Shown here piece after piece: positions 1-7,898 of a stretch of 64,000 nucleotides of DNA. A program made the translations under genes and the position numbers. Origin of the DNA: Bacteroides stercoris ATCC 43183 (GTDB lineage: Bacteria; Bacteroidota; Bacteroidia; Bacteroidales; Bacteroidaceae); contig NZ_CP102262.1 in NCBI RefSeq assembly GCF_025147325.1, positions 2,542,001 through 2,606,000 on the forward strand, given 5' to 3'. Below the pieces are notes generated by a model. The model saw only the letters and a list, made by a program, of their open reading frames with translations. It did not search any database and was not told the DNA's origin. Each line of letters begins with the position of its first letter. Position 1 is the stretch's first letter.

Positions 1-727
1 TGCACGATGCCTTGCAGTTGCGTGCGCAAAGTCCGCAGCCGTTGCACTTCTCGGTATCTATGACCGGTTTGAAAAGAGAATACCCGGACAGGAAACCGAG
101 CACCGTACCTACCGGACAAATCGTGTTGCAGTACGTACGTCCGCCTCGCCATGCCAATATGATGAGCACGACAAAAGTAAGGGTCGCAATGATGAAGGTG
201 GGCAGGCTTTTCATCCACACCTCCGTTTCATAAAAAGCGTAGCTGTCCGCCCGTTCCGCCAGATATGCCAGCAGGTTATTGCCCCACTGATAGACGGGAG
301 CGAAGAGACTGGAAGCGATGCGTCCGTAAGAGCTGTACGGTTCGAGCAGTGAGGCGACTGCATGAAAGCGCACGCCCGCAACGAGGGCCATGGCAAACAC
401 TGCCAACATTGCGTAGCGCAGCCATTTCCTGGCGGGAGAATAGCGGAAACGGTTTTTCTTCCGCTTGCCTGCAAACCGGGAAATGACATCCTGAAATACG
501 CCGAGCGGGCAGATAACGGAGCAATAGACGCGTCCGAACAGCAGGGTCAATGCAACAAGCAGCAGTACCACGCCTGCATTCAGTGCGAGCAGTGCGGGGA
601 GGAACTGTATTTTCGCCATCCAGCCCATCCAGCCGTGCAGCGTTCCGGTGAAATCGAGGAACAGGAGCGTGACGAGTGCAAAGAATACAATTGCAAGTGT
701 CAGTCTGATAGTACGTAACATAGTCAT
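1..727 (-). CDS. 4Fe-4S polyferredoxin-like membrane protein (3' end cut by window)
   Basis: The reading frame is open from an ATG at 727 (a second in-frame ATG lies at 721) to the window edge, so the C-terminus is missing. The 242 visible residues contain hydrophobic segments near residues 8-25 and 45-65, then a CSVICP motif (C69, C73). A later transmembrane segment is followed by CNTICP, and the visible part ends in a ferredoxin-like CNGCGLCARNC stretch. Paired CxxxCP motifs plus 4Fe-4S ligands are typical of NapH/CcoG-like electron-transfer membrane proteins. The redox partner cannot be told from what is visible. A TATTTTTG promoter element lies about 17 bases upstream of the start. Confidence 0.75.
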   Translation of the reverse strand, partial: MTMLRTIRLTLAIVFFALVTLLFLDFTGTLHGWMGWMAKIQFLPALLALNAGVVLLLVALTLLFGRVYCSVICPLGVFQDVISRFAGKRKKNRFRYSPARKWLRYAMLAVFAMALVAGVRFHAVASLLEPYSSYGRIASSLFAPVYQWGNNLLAYLAERADSYAFYETEVWMKSLPTFIIATLTFVVLIILAWRGGRTYCNTICPVGTVLGFLSGYSLFKPVIDTEKCNGCGLCARNCKASC

Positions 728-743
728 AATAGTTTTATCATTG

Positions 744-751
744 CAAAAATA
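744..751 (-). promoter_or_regulatory. Bacteroides -7 promoter element for the 4Fe-4S protein gene
   Basis: Read on the minus strand the sequence is TATTTTTG, matching the TAnnTTTG element. It implies a very short leader before the ATG at 727. No clear -33 TTTG was seen. Confidence 0.4.
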
Positions 752-802
752 AGGAGTTTATAATTAGTTTGTGTATATGGATTACGTTTGTTTTTACCGA
801 TT

Positions 803-2404
803 TTACAGAAAAAAGCTTATTTCTTGTTCAATTCCTGTTTCTTTCAGAAAATCCCGGTCGTGTGAGACTGCAAGTACGGTACCTTGATAGTTACGTATCG
901 TAGCTGTGATGATTTCAATACTTTCGATGTCCAGATTATTGGTGGGCTCGTCCAGAATAAACAGGTCGGGAGTGTTATCGGCAATCATCAGACAGCAGAA
1001 GGCAAGACGCATTTTCTCACCGCCGCTTAATTTGCTGCAAGGCTTGTTCCAGACGTCCTGCGGGAAAAGGTAACGGTTTAAGATGGTCTTTGTTTCATGC
1101 TCCGGCAGATGCCGCAGATTGAAGGCTTCCGCTTGTTCCGAAAGGGTATATTCATTTTGGATAAGGGAGTACTCCTGATCCAGATAAATATAGGTAAAGT
1201 CTGCACGCTCTATCGTTCCGCCGGTCGGTGTCAGTTCGCCGGTAATCAGTTTCAGCAGGGTTGTTTTGCCGCTGCCGTTATCACCTTTAATGCAGAACCG
1301 GTTGCCGCTGCGTAGCTGAAAGCTGAGCGGAACCGTCCAAAGGTTTGTGTTGCTGTCCGGATAATGAAAGTTGATATTCTGTGCCGTGACGAGTATTTTG
1401 CCTATATGCAATGCCGAAGCATTGAAGTCGGTTTTCAGCTTGTTTGTTTGCGGCAGGGAGCCTTTCAGGTTTGTTATTTCCTGTTGAATCTTGTCCGTTT
1501 TTTCGGCATGGACATTGCTGAGTTTGCTACTGCTGTTTTCGGCATGATTCTTCAGGCCGCCCAACAGGATACGTGGAATACCTTTCTTTATGGAAGCCTT
1601 TTCGCCTCGTGTGTTTTGTCTGGCTTTCCGTTCTTCCATTTCACGGGCGGTCTTGCGGGCGAGGCGCAAGGCCTTTTCTTTTTCTTCCAACTGCTGTTGC
1701 AGGGCATTGCGGTGCACTTCCTTCTGTTCTTTGTAAAAGTCGTAATTGCCGCCGTAGCAAGCCAGTCCGTTGCGGGAGAGTTCGCAAATGGCGGGTAACA
1801 GATTTAGCAGAGTACGGTCGTGACTGATAACGAGCACCGTAGCCGAAGTGCGGTGTACGAAATCATACAGACGTTTCCGCCCGGCAGTATCCAGGTGATT
1901 GGTCGGTTCGTCCAGCAGTAGGGTGTCCGGTTCTTTCAGTTCCATGCCGGCAAGGAACAGGCGTGTTTTCTCTCCGCCGCTAAGCCCCTCTAACGGGCGT
2001 AAAAGAGAGATACCGTCCAAATGCCAGGCGTGGAGAACGGCTTGGGTGCGCTCTTCGATATTCCAGTCGTCGTCGAGCCGGGCAAAGTGTTCTTCCGCTG
2101 CATCACCGTTCAGAATGGCATGGAGTGCAGTTAGCTTGCGGTCTATGCCTAATACCTGCGCAACCGTCCGGTCGTCATATTGTCCGAAATGCTGGGGCAC
2201 ATAGTAAAGATGTCCGGAACAATGCACACTACCGGTGCCCGGCGATGCTTCTCCCGCAAGGATACGCATCAGGGTGGACTTTCCGCAACCGTTATTGCCT
2301 GTCAGCGCGGTCTTTTCTCCGGAATTGATAATCAGATTGAGGTTGGAAAACAAAACTTCCTTATCAGTATGGGTATAGCTAAGGTCTTTAATAATGATAC
2401 TCAT
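803..2404 (-). CDS. ABC-F family ATPase (ribosome protection or translation factor)
   Basis: A 533-residue soluble protein with two ABC domains and no membrane segments. Domain one has Walker A GNNGCGKST, signature LSGGEKTR and LLLDEPTNHLD. Domain two has GDNGSGKTT, LSGGEKMR and FILDEPTNNLD. A lysine/glutamate-rich coiled linker lies between them. This is the ABC-F arrangement, whose members act on the ribosome (translation factors or antibiotic-resistance proteins). The start was set at MSIIIKDL (2404) because the first ABC domain begins there. The frame stays open upstream to an ATG at 2506, but those 34 residues lie in a structured leader. Whether it is a resistance protein cannot be decided from sequence alone. 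Confidence 0.85.
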   Translation of the reverse strand: MSIIIKDLSYTHTDKEVLFSNLNLIINSGEKTALTGNNGCGKSTLMRILAGEASPGTGSVHCSGHLYYVPQHFGQYDDRTVAQVLGIDRKLTALHAILNGDAAEEHFARLDDDWNIEERTQAVLHAWHLDGISLLRPLEGLSGGEKTRLFLAGMELKEPDTLLLDEPTNHLDTAGRKRLYDFVHRTSATVLVISHDRTLLNLLPAICELSRNGLACYGGNYDFYKEQKEVHRNALQQQLEEKEKALRLARKTAREMEERKARQNTRGEKASIKKGIPRILLGGLKNHAENSSSKLSNVHAEKTDKIQQEITNLKGSLPQTNKLKTDFNASALHIGKILVTAQNINFHYPDSNTNLWTVPLSFQLRSGNRFCIKGDNGSGKTTLLKLITGELTPTGGTIERADFTYIYLDQEYSLIQNEYTLSEQAEAFNLRHLPEHETKTILNRYLFPQDVWNKPCSKLSGGEKMRLAFCCLMIADNTPDLFILDEPTNNLDIESIEIITATIRNYQGTVLAVSHDRDFLKETGIEQEISFFL

Positions 2405-2407
2405 AAA

Positions 2408-2496
2408 TTTACTGTGTTTAGGGTAGATAACATAGGTGTCTGTACGACACACTTTCAACTCTTGTAAGGCTGTGGGGAACAGACAAACACAGTAAA
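2408..2496 (-). promoter_or_regulatory. RBS-sequestering hairpin in the ABC-F leader
   Basis: The 12-base sequence TTTACTGTGTTT (plus strand 2408-2419) is perfectly inverted at 2485-2496 (AAACACAGTAAA). In the minus-strand mRNA the distal arm lies just after the start of a short reading frame (ATG at 2506). The proximal arm ends three bases before the ABC-F ATG, so pairing would mask the translation start. Other short frames lie upstream in the leader. This resembles ribosome-stalling attenuators known for erm and ABC-F resistance genes. The regulatory role is inference. Confidence 0.5.
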
Positions 2497-2628
2497 GGCT
2501 AAACATATCCTTTTTGAGTGATGCTCAGCGTTCTGATATGAAAAGCATATATAAAGTGATGTTTACCGAAATGTGCTGTCTTTATTTGGATATTCTCATT
2601 GGTGGTGGTATTTGTTGGTTAGCGGTTG

Positions 2629-2636
2629 CAAAGGTA
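2629..2636 (-). promoter_or_regulatory. Promoter -7 element for the ABC-F gene
   Basis: The minus-strand sequence is TACCTTTG, a good TAnnTTTG element. It predicts a transcript start near 2622 and a leader of about 215 bases before the ABC-F ATG, unusually long for this genome. No convincing -33 element was seen. Confidence 0.55.
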
Positions 2637-2646
2637 GGTATTTGTT

Positions 2647-3129
2647 TTATAACATGGAAGACGCATCGAACGAAAGCGGCAGCAATGCGCCCACACTTCT
2701 CAATTCATAAATGCCTTTTTCGCCGGACAGCAGTATGCGCATGGGACGTTTGAAACGTTTTTCCGTTTCGAGCATTACCTGCCGGCAGGCGCCGCACGGG
2801 GGAATCGGTTCTTCCAGGAACTCGCCGCGTTCGTTGCGGGCGGCTATGGCAAGTGTCTCCACAGCCTGGTCGGGATATTGGGAGTTGGCATAGAACAAAG
2901 TGGTGCGTTCCGCGCAAAGCCCCGACGGATAGGCTGCATTCTCCTGATTGGTTCCGGTAACGATGATATTGTTTGCCAACCGGGCGGCTGCGCCTACCGA
3001 GAAGTGCGAGTAGGGGGCATAACTGCGGTAAGTTGCCTGCCGGGCGGCATCCAGGAGCTCGCGGTCGGCGGCATTCAACTCTTCGTATTCGTATATCTTG
3101 ATGGCAATCTGTATGTTCAGGTCCTTCAT
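2647..3129 (-). CDS. cdd: Cytidine deaminase
   Basis: A 160-residue zinc-dependent nucleoside deaminase converting cytidine and deoxycytidine to uridine forms in pyrimidine salvage. The motifs are complete: C72-A-E74 in LCAERTTLFYA supplies one zinc ligand and the catalytic glutamate, and C112/C115 in PCGACRQV supply the other zinc ligands. Length fits the tetrameric family. The frame is open far upstream, across the divergent glucosaminidase gene, but homology begins at MKDLNIQIA. The ATG at 3129 lies about 30 bases after a TATCTTTG promoter element, so 3129 was chosen. Confidence 0.93.
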   Translation of the reverse strand: MKDLNIQIAIKIYEYEELNAADRELLDAARQATYRSYAPYSHFSVGAAARLANNIIVTGTNQENAAYPSGLCAERTTLFYANSQYPDQAVETLAIAARNERGEFLEEPIPPCGACRQVMLETEKRFKRPMRILLSGEKGIYELRSVGALLPLSFDASSML

Positions 3130-3158
3130 AGAATAATGGTTTATTGTAATTAATGTTA

Positions 3159-3166
3159 CAAAGATA
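3159..3166 (-). promoter_or_regulatory. Promoter -7 element for cdd
   Basis: The minus-strand sequence is TATCTTTG, matching TAnnTTTG, about 30 bases upstream of the cdd start. It supports the short cdd start over the long upstream extension. Confidence 0.55.
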
Positions 3167-3228
3167 GGAAAGAGATTGGTTTTTTCAATTCTTTTGCAGA
3201 CTTTTGTGTCAAATTCAACACCCGAAGC

Positions 3229-4149
3229 ATGAAACCTATATTCAGACTGACTGCTATCATAGCACTTCTCCTTATTTGCGTGGCTGTGCAGGCACAACGC
3301 AGAAATTCCCGTTACAACGAATATATCAAACAATATGCCCCGCTTGCCGTGGAGCAGATGAAGGAACATAAGATACCCGCCAGCATCACACTGGCACAAG
3401 GCCTGCTGGAGAGCGGTGCGGGACAAAGCGCACTGGCACGCAAGAGCAACAACCACTTCGGCATAAAGTGCCATAGCGACTGGCGCGGGCGGAGAGTGTA
3501 CCACGACGACGATGCCAAAGGAGAGTGCTTCCGCGCCTATCGCCACCCGAAGGACTCCTACGAGGATCACTCGCTCTTCCTGAAACGTGGCGCACGCTAT
3601 GCTTTCCTGTTTAAGTTGAAGATTACCGACTACAAAGGCTGGGCGCGCGGCCTGAAAAAAGCGGGATACGCCACAGACCCTTCCTATGCCAACCGCCTGA
3701 TAACCATTATCGAGGACTACGACCTGTATAAGTACGATAGCCGCGGTATGAGCAAGCGCGAGGCCCGCAAGTGGGAGAAAGAACTGAAGAAGAAACCCTG
3801 GCTTGCCAACCCGCATCAGGTGTATATTGCCAACGACATTGCCTACGTTGTGGCCCGCGACGGCGATACTTTCCAGTTCCTGGGCAAAGAGTTCGACATC
3901 AGTTGGCGCAAACTGGTGAAGTATAACGACCTGCATAAAGAGTACACCTTAGAGGCAGGCGACATCATCTATCTGAAAGACAAGCGTAAGAAAGCCGCCA
4001 AACCTCATACCGTTTATATTGTAAAAGACGGCGATTCCATGCATTCCATTTCGCAGAAGTACGGCATCCGTCTGAAGAATCTGTATAAGATGAACCGCAA
4101 GGATGCGGAATATGTGCCCGAAGTAGGGGACAGACTGCGCCTGAGATAA
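3229..4149 (+). CDS. Secreted LysM glucosaminidase (peptidoglycan hydrolase)
   Basis: A 306-residue exported protein with a signal peptide (hydrophobic residues 8-20, cleavage near VQAQ). A FlgJ-type endo-beta-N-acetylglucosaminidase domain spans about residues 28-165 and includes the ASITLAQGLLESGAGQS block, whose glutamate is the likely catalytic acid. Two LysM peptidoglycan-binding repeats follow at about 207-252 and 261-305. It would cleave glycan strands of peptidoglycan in the periplasm. It is divergent from cdd, with the starts about 100 bases apart. No TAnnTTTG element was found upstream. The stop is followed at 58 bases by a palindromic repeat array. Confidence 0.88.
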   Translation: MKPIFRLTAIIALLLICVAVQAQRRNSRYNEYIKQYAPLAVEQMKEHKIPASITLAQGLLESGAGQSALARKSNNHFGIKCHSDWRGRRVYHDDDAKGECFRAYRHPKDSYEDHSLFLKRGARYAFLFKLKITDYKGWARGLKKAGYATDPSYANRLITIIEDYDLYKYDSRGMSKREARKWEKELKKKPWLANPHQVYIANDIAYVVARDGDTFQFLGKEFDISWRKLVKYNDLHKEYTLEAGDIIYLKDKRKKAAKPHTVYIVKDGDSMHSISQKYGIRLKNLYKMNRKDAEYVPEVGDRLRLR

Positions 4150-4206
4150 CGTTCCGGAAAGATTATCGTAAGTGCTTGATGCTCATAAGAAAGTATGTAC
4201 CGGGAA

Positions 4207-4355
4207 ATACCTCGGCTTGGTACGCGGAGTACCAACCGTTGGTATCTCTCGTACCACAGTGCGGTATTCGTAGTACCACAGTGTGGTACATGCCGTACCA
4301 AAGAGTGGTATGACAAGTACCAACGCGTGGCATGACAAATACCAAAGGGGGAAAC
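4207..4355. repeat. Palindromic 22-bp array 1 (seven units)
   Basis: Seven 17-bp units, each separated by exactly 5 bp, begin at 4207, 4229, 4251, 4273, 4295, 4317 and 4339. Consensus is RTACCAnnnnnTGGTAY with a single central base. Unit four, GTACCACAGTGTGGTAC, is a perfect 8-1-8 palindrome; the others have one to several mismatches. The array lies in the 491-base gap between the glucosaminidase gene and the efflux operon and has no reading frame of its own. The same unit type recurs at 29374-29544. Confidence 0.9.
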
Positions 4356-4463
4356 GGACGCTGAGGTGAGGAGTTTTCCCTGTTATCCCCTGTCGTTTAT
4401 ATTTCTTCCGCCGTACCATTGTGCTTTCTCTTCCGTCTGTTTCTTCTTTTCGTACAGTGCAGC

Positions 4464-4498
4464 TATCCGAAAATGTACAGAGTGTCCGAAAACGGACA
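4464..4498 (+). promoter_or_regulatory. Two enhancer-like palindromes for a sigma-54 activator
   Basis: TGTCCGAAAACGGACA (4483-4498) is a perfect 6-4-6 palindrome, extending to 4482-4499. Nineteen bases upstream, TATCCGAAAATGTACA (4464-4479) is a weaker copy. Tandem palindromes some 45-80 bases upstream of a -24/-12 promoter are typical binding sites for NtrC-family activators. No such activator gene is in the window. Confidence 0.6.
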
Positions 4499-4542
4499 CT
4501 CTTCTTTTTGCCTTAACGCTTGTTTTCAATGATTTATGTTTT

Positions 4543-4558
4543 TGGCACGGATTTGGCA
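4543..4558 (+). promoter_or_regulatory. Sigma-54 type -24/-12 promoter of the efflux operon
   Basis: TGGCAC-GGATT-TGGCA matches the sigma-54 consensus TGGCAC-N5-TTGCA with one mismatch and correct spacing of the invariant GG and GC. The start of transcription would be near 4569, about 70 bases before the membrane fusion gene. No TAnnTTTG element lies in this region, which strengthens the case. A caution: GGCACGGATT also occurs in a repeat family elsewhere in the window. Confidence 0.6.
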
Positions 4559-4640
4559 AGTATAAGGGCGAAGAATCGCAGGCTGTCCGTTTACGCAACA
4601 GGACGGCAGCAACGTAAAACGGTAAATAAAGACAGAAAAT

Positions 4641-5888
4641 ATGGATAGAGAGATTCCGAAAGAAGTTCGTAACAAAGAGCGTAACAAGAAAATCATTCGT
4701 TATGGCGGCATGGGCGCTGCGGGTATCGTCGTTATCAGTGTGCTCATCTCATTGATGCGCACGGGGGTGAAGGAGAAGGACATCGTATTCTCCCAGGTAA
4801 GTACAGGCACGATTGAAGTCAGCGTAAGCGCTTCCGGCAAGGTGGTTCCTGCCTTTGAGGAGATTATCAACTCGCCCATCAACACCCGTATTCTGGAAGT
4901 ATATAAGAAAGGCGGCGACAGCGTGGATATAGGCACGCCCATCCTGAAGCTGGACTTACAGAGCGCCGAAACCGACTACAAGCAGAAACTCGACGAGGAG
5001 CAGATGCGCAGCTACAAGCTGAAGCAGCTCAAGCTTGAGAATATGACCAAGCTGAACGACCTGGAGATGAAGATAAAAGTCTCCGCCATGCAACTGAACC
5101 GCAAAAAGGTGGAGTTGCGCAACGAGCAATACCTCGACAGCCTCGGTTCGGGTACTACCGACAAAGTGCGTCAGGCAGAGTTGAGTTATAACGTGGCGGA
5201 GCTGGAATACGAACAGTTGAAGCAGCAGTACGCCAACGAGAAGGAAGTGCTGGATGCCGAATATCAGGTACAGGAGCTGGACTTCAGCATCTTCAGAAAA
5301 ACGCTTGCCGAAACGAAACGCACGCTGGACGATGCGCAGGTCCGCTCGCCCCGCAAGGCAATCCTCACTTACATAAACAACCAGATCGGTGCGCAGGTGG
5401 CGGAAGGTTCGCAGATTGCCGTCATCTCCGATTTGAGCCACTTCAAGGTAGAGGGCGAGATAGCCGACACGTACGGCGACCGTATTGCCGCCGGCGGCAA
5501 GGCGATAGTCAAGATAGGCAGCGAGAAGCTGGAAGGTACGGTGAGCAGCGTCACTCCGTTGTCCAAGAATGGTGTTATTTCCTTCACCGTACAGTTGAAT
5601 GAGGACAACAACCGCCGTCTGCGCTCCGGCCTGAAGACGGACGTATATGTGATGAACGCTGTGAAAGAGGACGTGATGCGCATAGCCAACGCCTCTTACT
5701 ACGTGGGTCGCGGGGAGTACGAACTGTTTGTACGCAATTCCGACAAGGAGATTGTGAAACGCAAAGTGCAGTTGGGCGATTCCAACTTTGAGTTTGTGGA
5801 AGTTATTGGCGGCTTGCAACCGGGCGATGAGGTGGTGGTGAGCGACATGAGCCAATATAAGAACAAGAATAAGCTGAAACTGAAATAA
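4641..5888 (+). CDS. Periplasmic membrane fusion protein of an ABC efflux system
   Basis: A 415-residue HlyD/MacA-type adaptor. One N-terminal transmembrane anchor (about residues 22-40) is followed by a lipoyl/barrel-sandwich half, a long alpha-helical hairpin (about 105-225, rich in K, E, Q and L), the second lipoyl half (AQVRSPRKAILT, QIGAQVAEGSQIAVI) and beta-barrel and membrane-proximal domains. It would link the inner-membrane permeases to an outer-membrane channel. It is the first gene of the operon and lies 20 bases from the ATPase gene. No TolC-like gene is in this operon, so the channel must come from elsewhere. Confidence 0.87.
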   Translation: MDREIPKEVRNKERNKKIIRYGGMGAAGIVVISVLISLMRTGVKEKDIVFSQVSTGTIEVSVSASGKVVPAFEEIINSPINTRILEVYKKGGDSVDIGTPILKLDLQSAETDYKQKLDEEQMRSYKLKQLKLENMTKLNDLEMKIKVSAMQLNRKKVELRNEQYLDSLGSGTTDKVRQAELSYNVAELEYEQLKQQYANEKEVLDAEYQVQELDFSIFRKTLAETKRTLDDAQVRSPRKAILTYINNQIGAQVAEGSQIAVISDLSHFKVEGEIADTYGDRIAAGGKAIVKIGSEKLEGTVSSVTPLSKNGVISFTVQLNEDNNRRLRSGLKTDVYVMNAVKEDVMRIANASYYVGRGEYELFVRNSDKEIVKRKVQLGDSNFEFVEVIGGLQPGDEVVVSDMSQYKNKNKLKLK

Positions 5889-5907
5889 CAATTAAATACC
5901 TATCATT

Positions 5908-6573
5908 ATGATTAAGTTAACTGGCATCAACAAGATTTATCGTACCAACGAGATTGAAACCGTAGCGTTGGAGAATGTGAACCTCGAAGTGAACAAGGGG
6001 GAATTCCTCAGTATCATGGGACCTTCCGGTTGCGGTAAATCTACTTTGCTGAATATTATGGGTTTGCTAGATGCGCCTACCGGTGGCACGATTGAAATAG
6101 CCGGTACCAAGGTGGACGGCATGAAGGACAAGGAACTGGCGGCTTTCCGTAACCGGAAGCTGGGCTTTGTGTTCCAGTCTTTCCATTTGATTAACTCGCT
6201 GAATGTGCTGGACAACGTGGAGCTGCCTTTGCTGTACAGAAAGGTATCGTCCAAAGAACGTCGCCGCCTGGCAGAGGAAGTGTTGCAGAAAGTAGGCCTG
6301 AGCCACCGCATGCGCCACATGCCTACACAGCTCTCCGGCGGTCAGTGCCAGCGTGTTGCCATCGCACGCGCCATTATCGGCAATCCGGAGATAATCCTCG
6401 CCGATGAGCCTACCGGTAACCTGGACTCCAAAATGGGAGCGGAAGTGATGGAGCTGCTGCATCGACTGAACAAGGAAGACGGGCGCACCATCGTAATGGT
6501 AACCCACAATGAAGAGCAAGCCAGACAGACCTCAAGGACAATCCGCTTCTTCGACGGCCGTCAAGTAGAATAA
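5908..6573 (+). CDS. ABC transporter ATPase, MacB/LolD type
   Basis: A 221-residue cytoplasmic nucleotide-binding subunit. Walker A is GPSGCGKST, the Q-loop is VFQSFHL, the signature is LSGGQCQRVAIARA, Walker B is IILADEPTGNLD, and the switch histidine is in MVTHN. The LolD/MacB subfamily powers mechanotransmission-type exporters rather than transmembrane substrate channels. It is the only ATPase gene for the six permeases that follow, so it presumably serves all three permease pairs. Confidence 0.92.
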   Translation: MIKLTGINKIYRTNEIETVALENVNLEVNKGEFLSIMGPSGCGKSTLLNIMGLLDAPTGGTIEIAGTKVDGMKDKELAAFRNRKLGFVFQSFHLINSLNVLDNVELPLLYRKVSSKERRRLAEEVLQKVGLSHRMRHMPTQLSGGQCQRVAIARAIIGNPEIILADEPTGNLDSKMGAEVMELLHRLNKEDGRTIVMVTHNEEQARQTSRTIRFFDGRQVE

Positions 6574-6577
6574 CCCC

Positions 6578-6605
6578 CATAATCCATAACTTATAACTCA
6601 TAACT
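6578..6605. repeat. Heptamer tandem repeat
   Basis: Four consecutive 7-bp units, CATAATC, CATAACT, TATAACT and CATAACT, fill the gap between the ATPase stop and the first permease start. A longer heptamer array of related composition is at 23603-23693. Confidence 0.6.
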
Positions 6606-6610
6606 CAAAA

Positions 6611-7885
6611 ATGCAGACCATTCGCCAAGCTTTTATACTTTTACGGCAGAACCCGTTGCTGAGTACCATATTCATATTAGGTACGGCATTTGCCATTACC
6701 ATGATTATGGCGATTGTGATTACCTGGCAGATGAAATATGCCGACATCGAGCCGGAAGTGAACCGTAACCGCTCTCTCTACATAAGCAAGATGCATTTGC
6801 AGGGCAAGGAGAACAAGAACTGGAATAATTATACAGCCTGTTCGCCGGCTTTCATGAAGAACTGTGTGCAGCCGTTGCCCGAAGTAGAGGCCTGTACGGC
6901 ATTTGTTCCGGCAACGGTCGCCCTGGTTTCCATGCCCGACGGCACTAATGCGGTGAAAGTGGATGCTATGGAAACCGACCCGGGATTCTGGAAAGTGTTC
7001 CGGATGCAGTTTGTCGCAGGACGGGGATTCGATGATTCCGACCGGGGCGGTGATGTGTCCGCCATTGTCGTGGCTGCTTCTGTGGCGCGGAAACTGTTCG
7101 GCACTACGGATGCAGTAGGCAAGACGGTGCTGCTGAACCGTAACGAAGCGCGTATCTGCGGGGTGGTAAAGGATGTTTCGGTCATTGCGAAGGATGCTTA
7201 TGCGCAAGTGTGGCGCATGTATCCCGCCAAGTTGCAGGATGCCACTTCCATCTGGAGTTATGCCCAATCGCATACGGTGGTGGCGCTGGCACGTTCTTCC
7301 GAAGATATTCCGGCCATCAGGCAGGGAATAGCGAAGCGGGTGAAGGACATCAATGCCGTACAGGCCGAAACGCTGATGGACATTATGGAACAGCCCGATG
7401 AAATCGTGGCGCATGTCAACCATGTGTGGGCCAACGTGGGGCCGGATTTGCGGATGTTGTACATACAGTACGCTCTGGCATTGCTCATTGTTCTTTTAGT
7501 GCCGTCGCTCAATCTGTGCGGCCTGAGCAACAGCCGTATGCAGCAGCGCATCAGCGAACTGGGCGTGCGTAAGGCATTCGGAGCGACGCGCGGCGTACTC
7601 ATAAGGCAGATCTTGAATGAAAACCTCGTACTGACTCTGATTGGCGGAGCGGTGGGGCTGGTGTTCAGCTATCTGGCCGTGTACGGCATGCGTACGTGGC
7701 TGTTCACCAATAATCAGAACACCGGCACTTCCGGCGAGTTCGACCTGAGCATGTCGGTACTGTTCAGCCCTACGGTGTTCTGTCTGGCATTCCTTTTCTG
7801 TCTGGTCATCAACCTGCTGAGCGCAGGCCTGCCTACATGGCTTGCCGCACGGCACACAATTGTGGATTCTTTGAACGATAAATAA
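6611..7885 (+). CDS. ABC permease A1 (MacB/FtsX type)
   Basis: A 424-residue inner-membrane permease. One transmembrane segment near the N-terminus (about 18-40) is followed by a large periplasmic MacB-core domain containing an ARKLFGTTDAVGKTV block. Three C-terminal transmembrane segments carry the FtsX signature RISELGVRKAFGATRGVLI. It belongs to the A class, which begins with a short QAFILLRQNP-like cytoplasmic segment and shares the EPEVNRNRSLY motif with the A2 and A3 copies. It probably pairs with B1, which starts 13 bases downstream. The substrate is unknown; family members export peptides, lipids or drugs. Confidence 0.85.
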   Translation: MQTIRQAFILLRQNPLLSTIFILGTAFAITMIMAIVITWQMKYADIEPEVNRNRSLYISKMHLQGKENKNWNNYTACSPAFMKNCVQPLPEVEACTAFVPATVALVSMPDGTNAVKVDAMETDPGFWKVFRMQFVAGRGFDDSDRGGDVSAIVVAASVARKLFGTTDAVGKTVLLNRNEARICGVVKDVSVIAKDAYAQVWRMYPAKLQDATSIWSYAQSHTVVALARSSEDIPAIRQGIAKRVKDINAVQAETLMDIMEQPDEIVAHVNHVWANVGPDLRMLYIQYALALLIVLLVPSLNLCGLSNSRMQQRISELGVRKAFGATRGVLIRQILNENLVLTLIGGAVGLVFSYLAVYGMRTWLFTNNQNTGTSGEFDLSMSVLFSPTVFCLAFLFCLVINLLSAGLPTWLAARHTIVDSLNDK

Positions 7886-7898
7886 AGCGAGATTGATT

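Noticed and set aside
2647..3936. A 429-residue minus-strand frame that includes cytidine deaminase
   Set aside because: The upstream 269 codons run antisense through the glucosaminidase gene and have no coding character. The cdd promoter element and homology both place the start at 3129.
4207..4355. CRISPR array
   Set aside because: Units are 17 bp with 5-bp spacers, far shorter than CRISPR repeats and spacers, the spacers are not protospacer length, and no cas genes are present. The same reasons apply at 29374-29544.
4541..4560. A third copy of the GGCACGGATT repeat family
   Set aside because: Only ten bases match and no inverted partner lies nearby. The -24/-12 spacing and the enhancer palindromes explain this site better.
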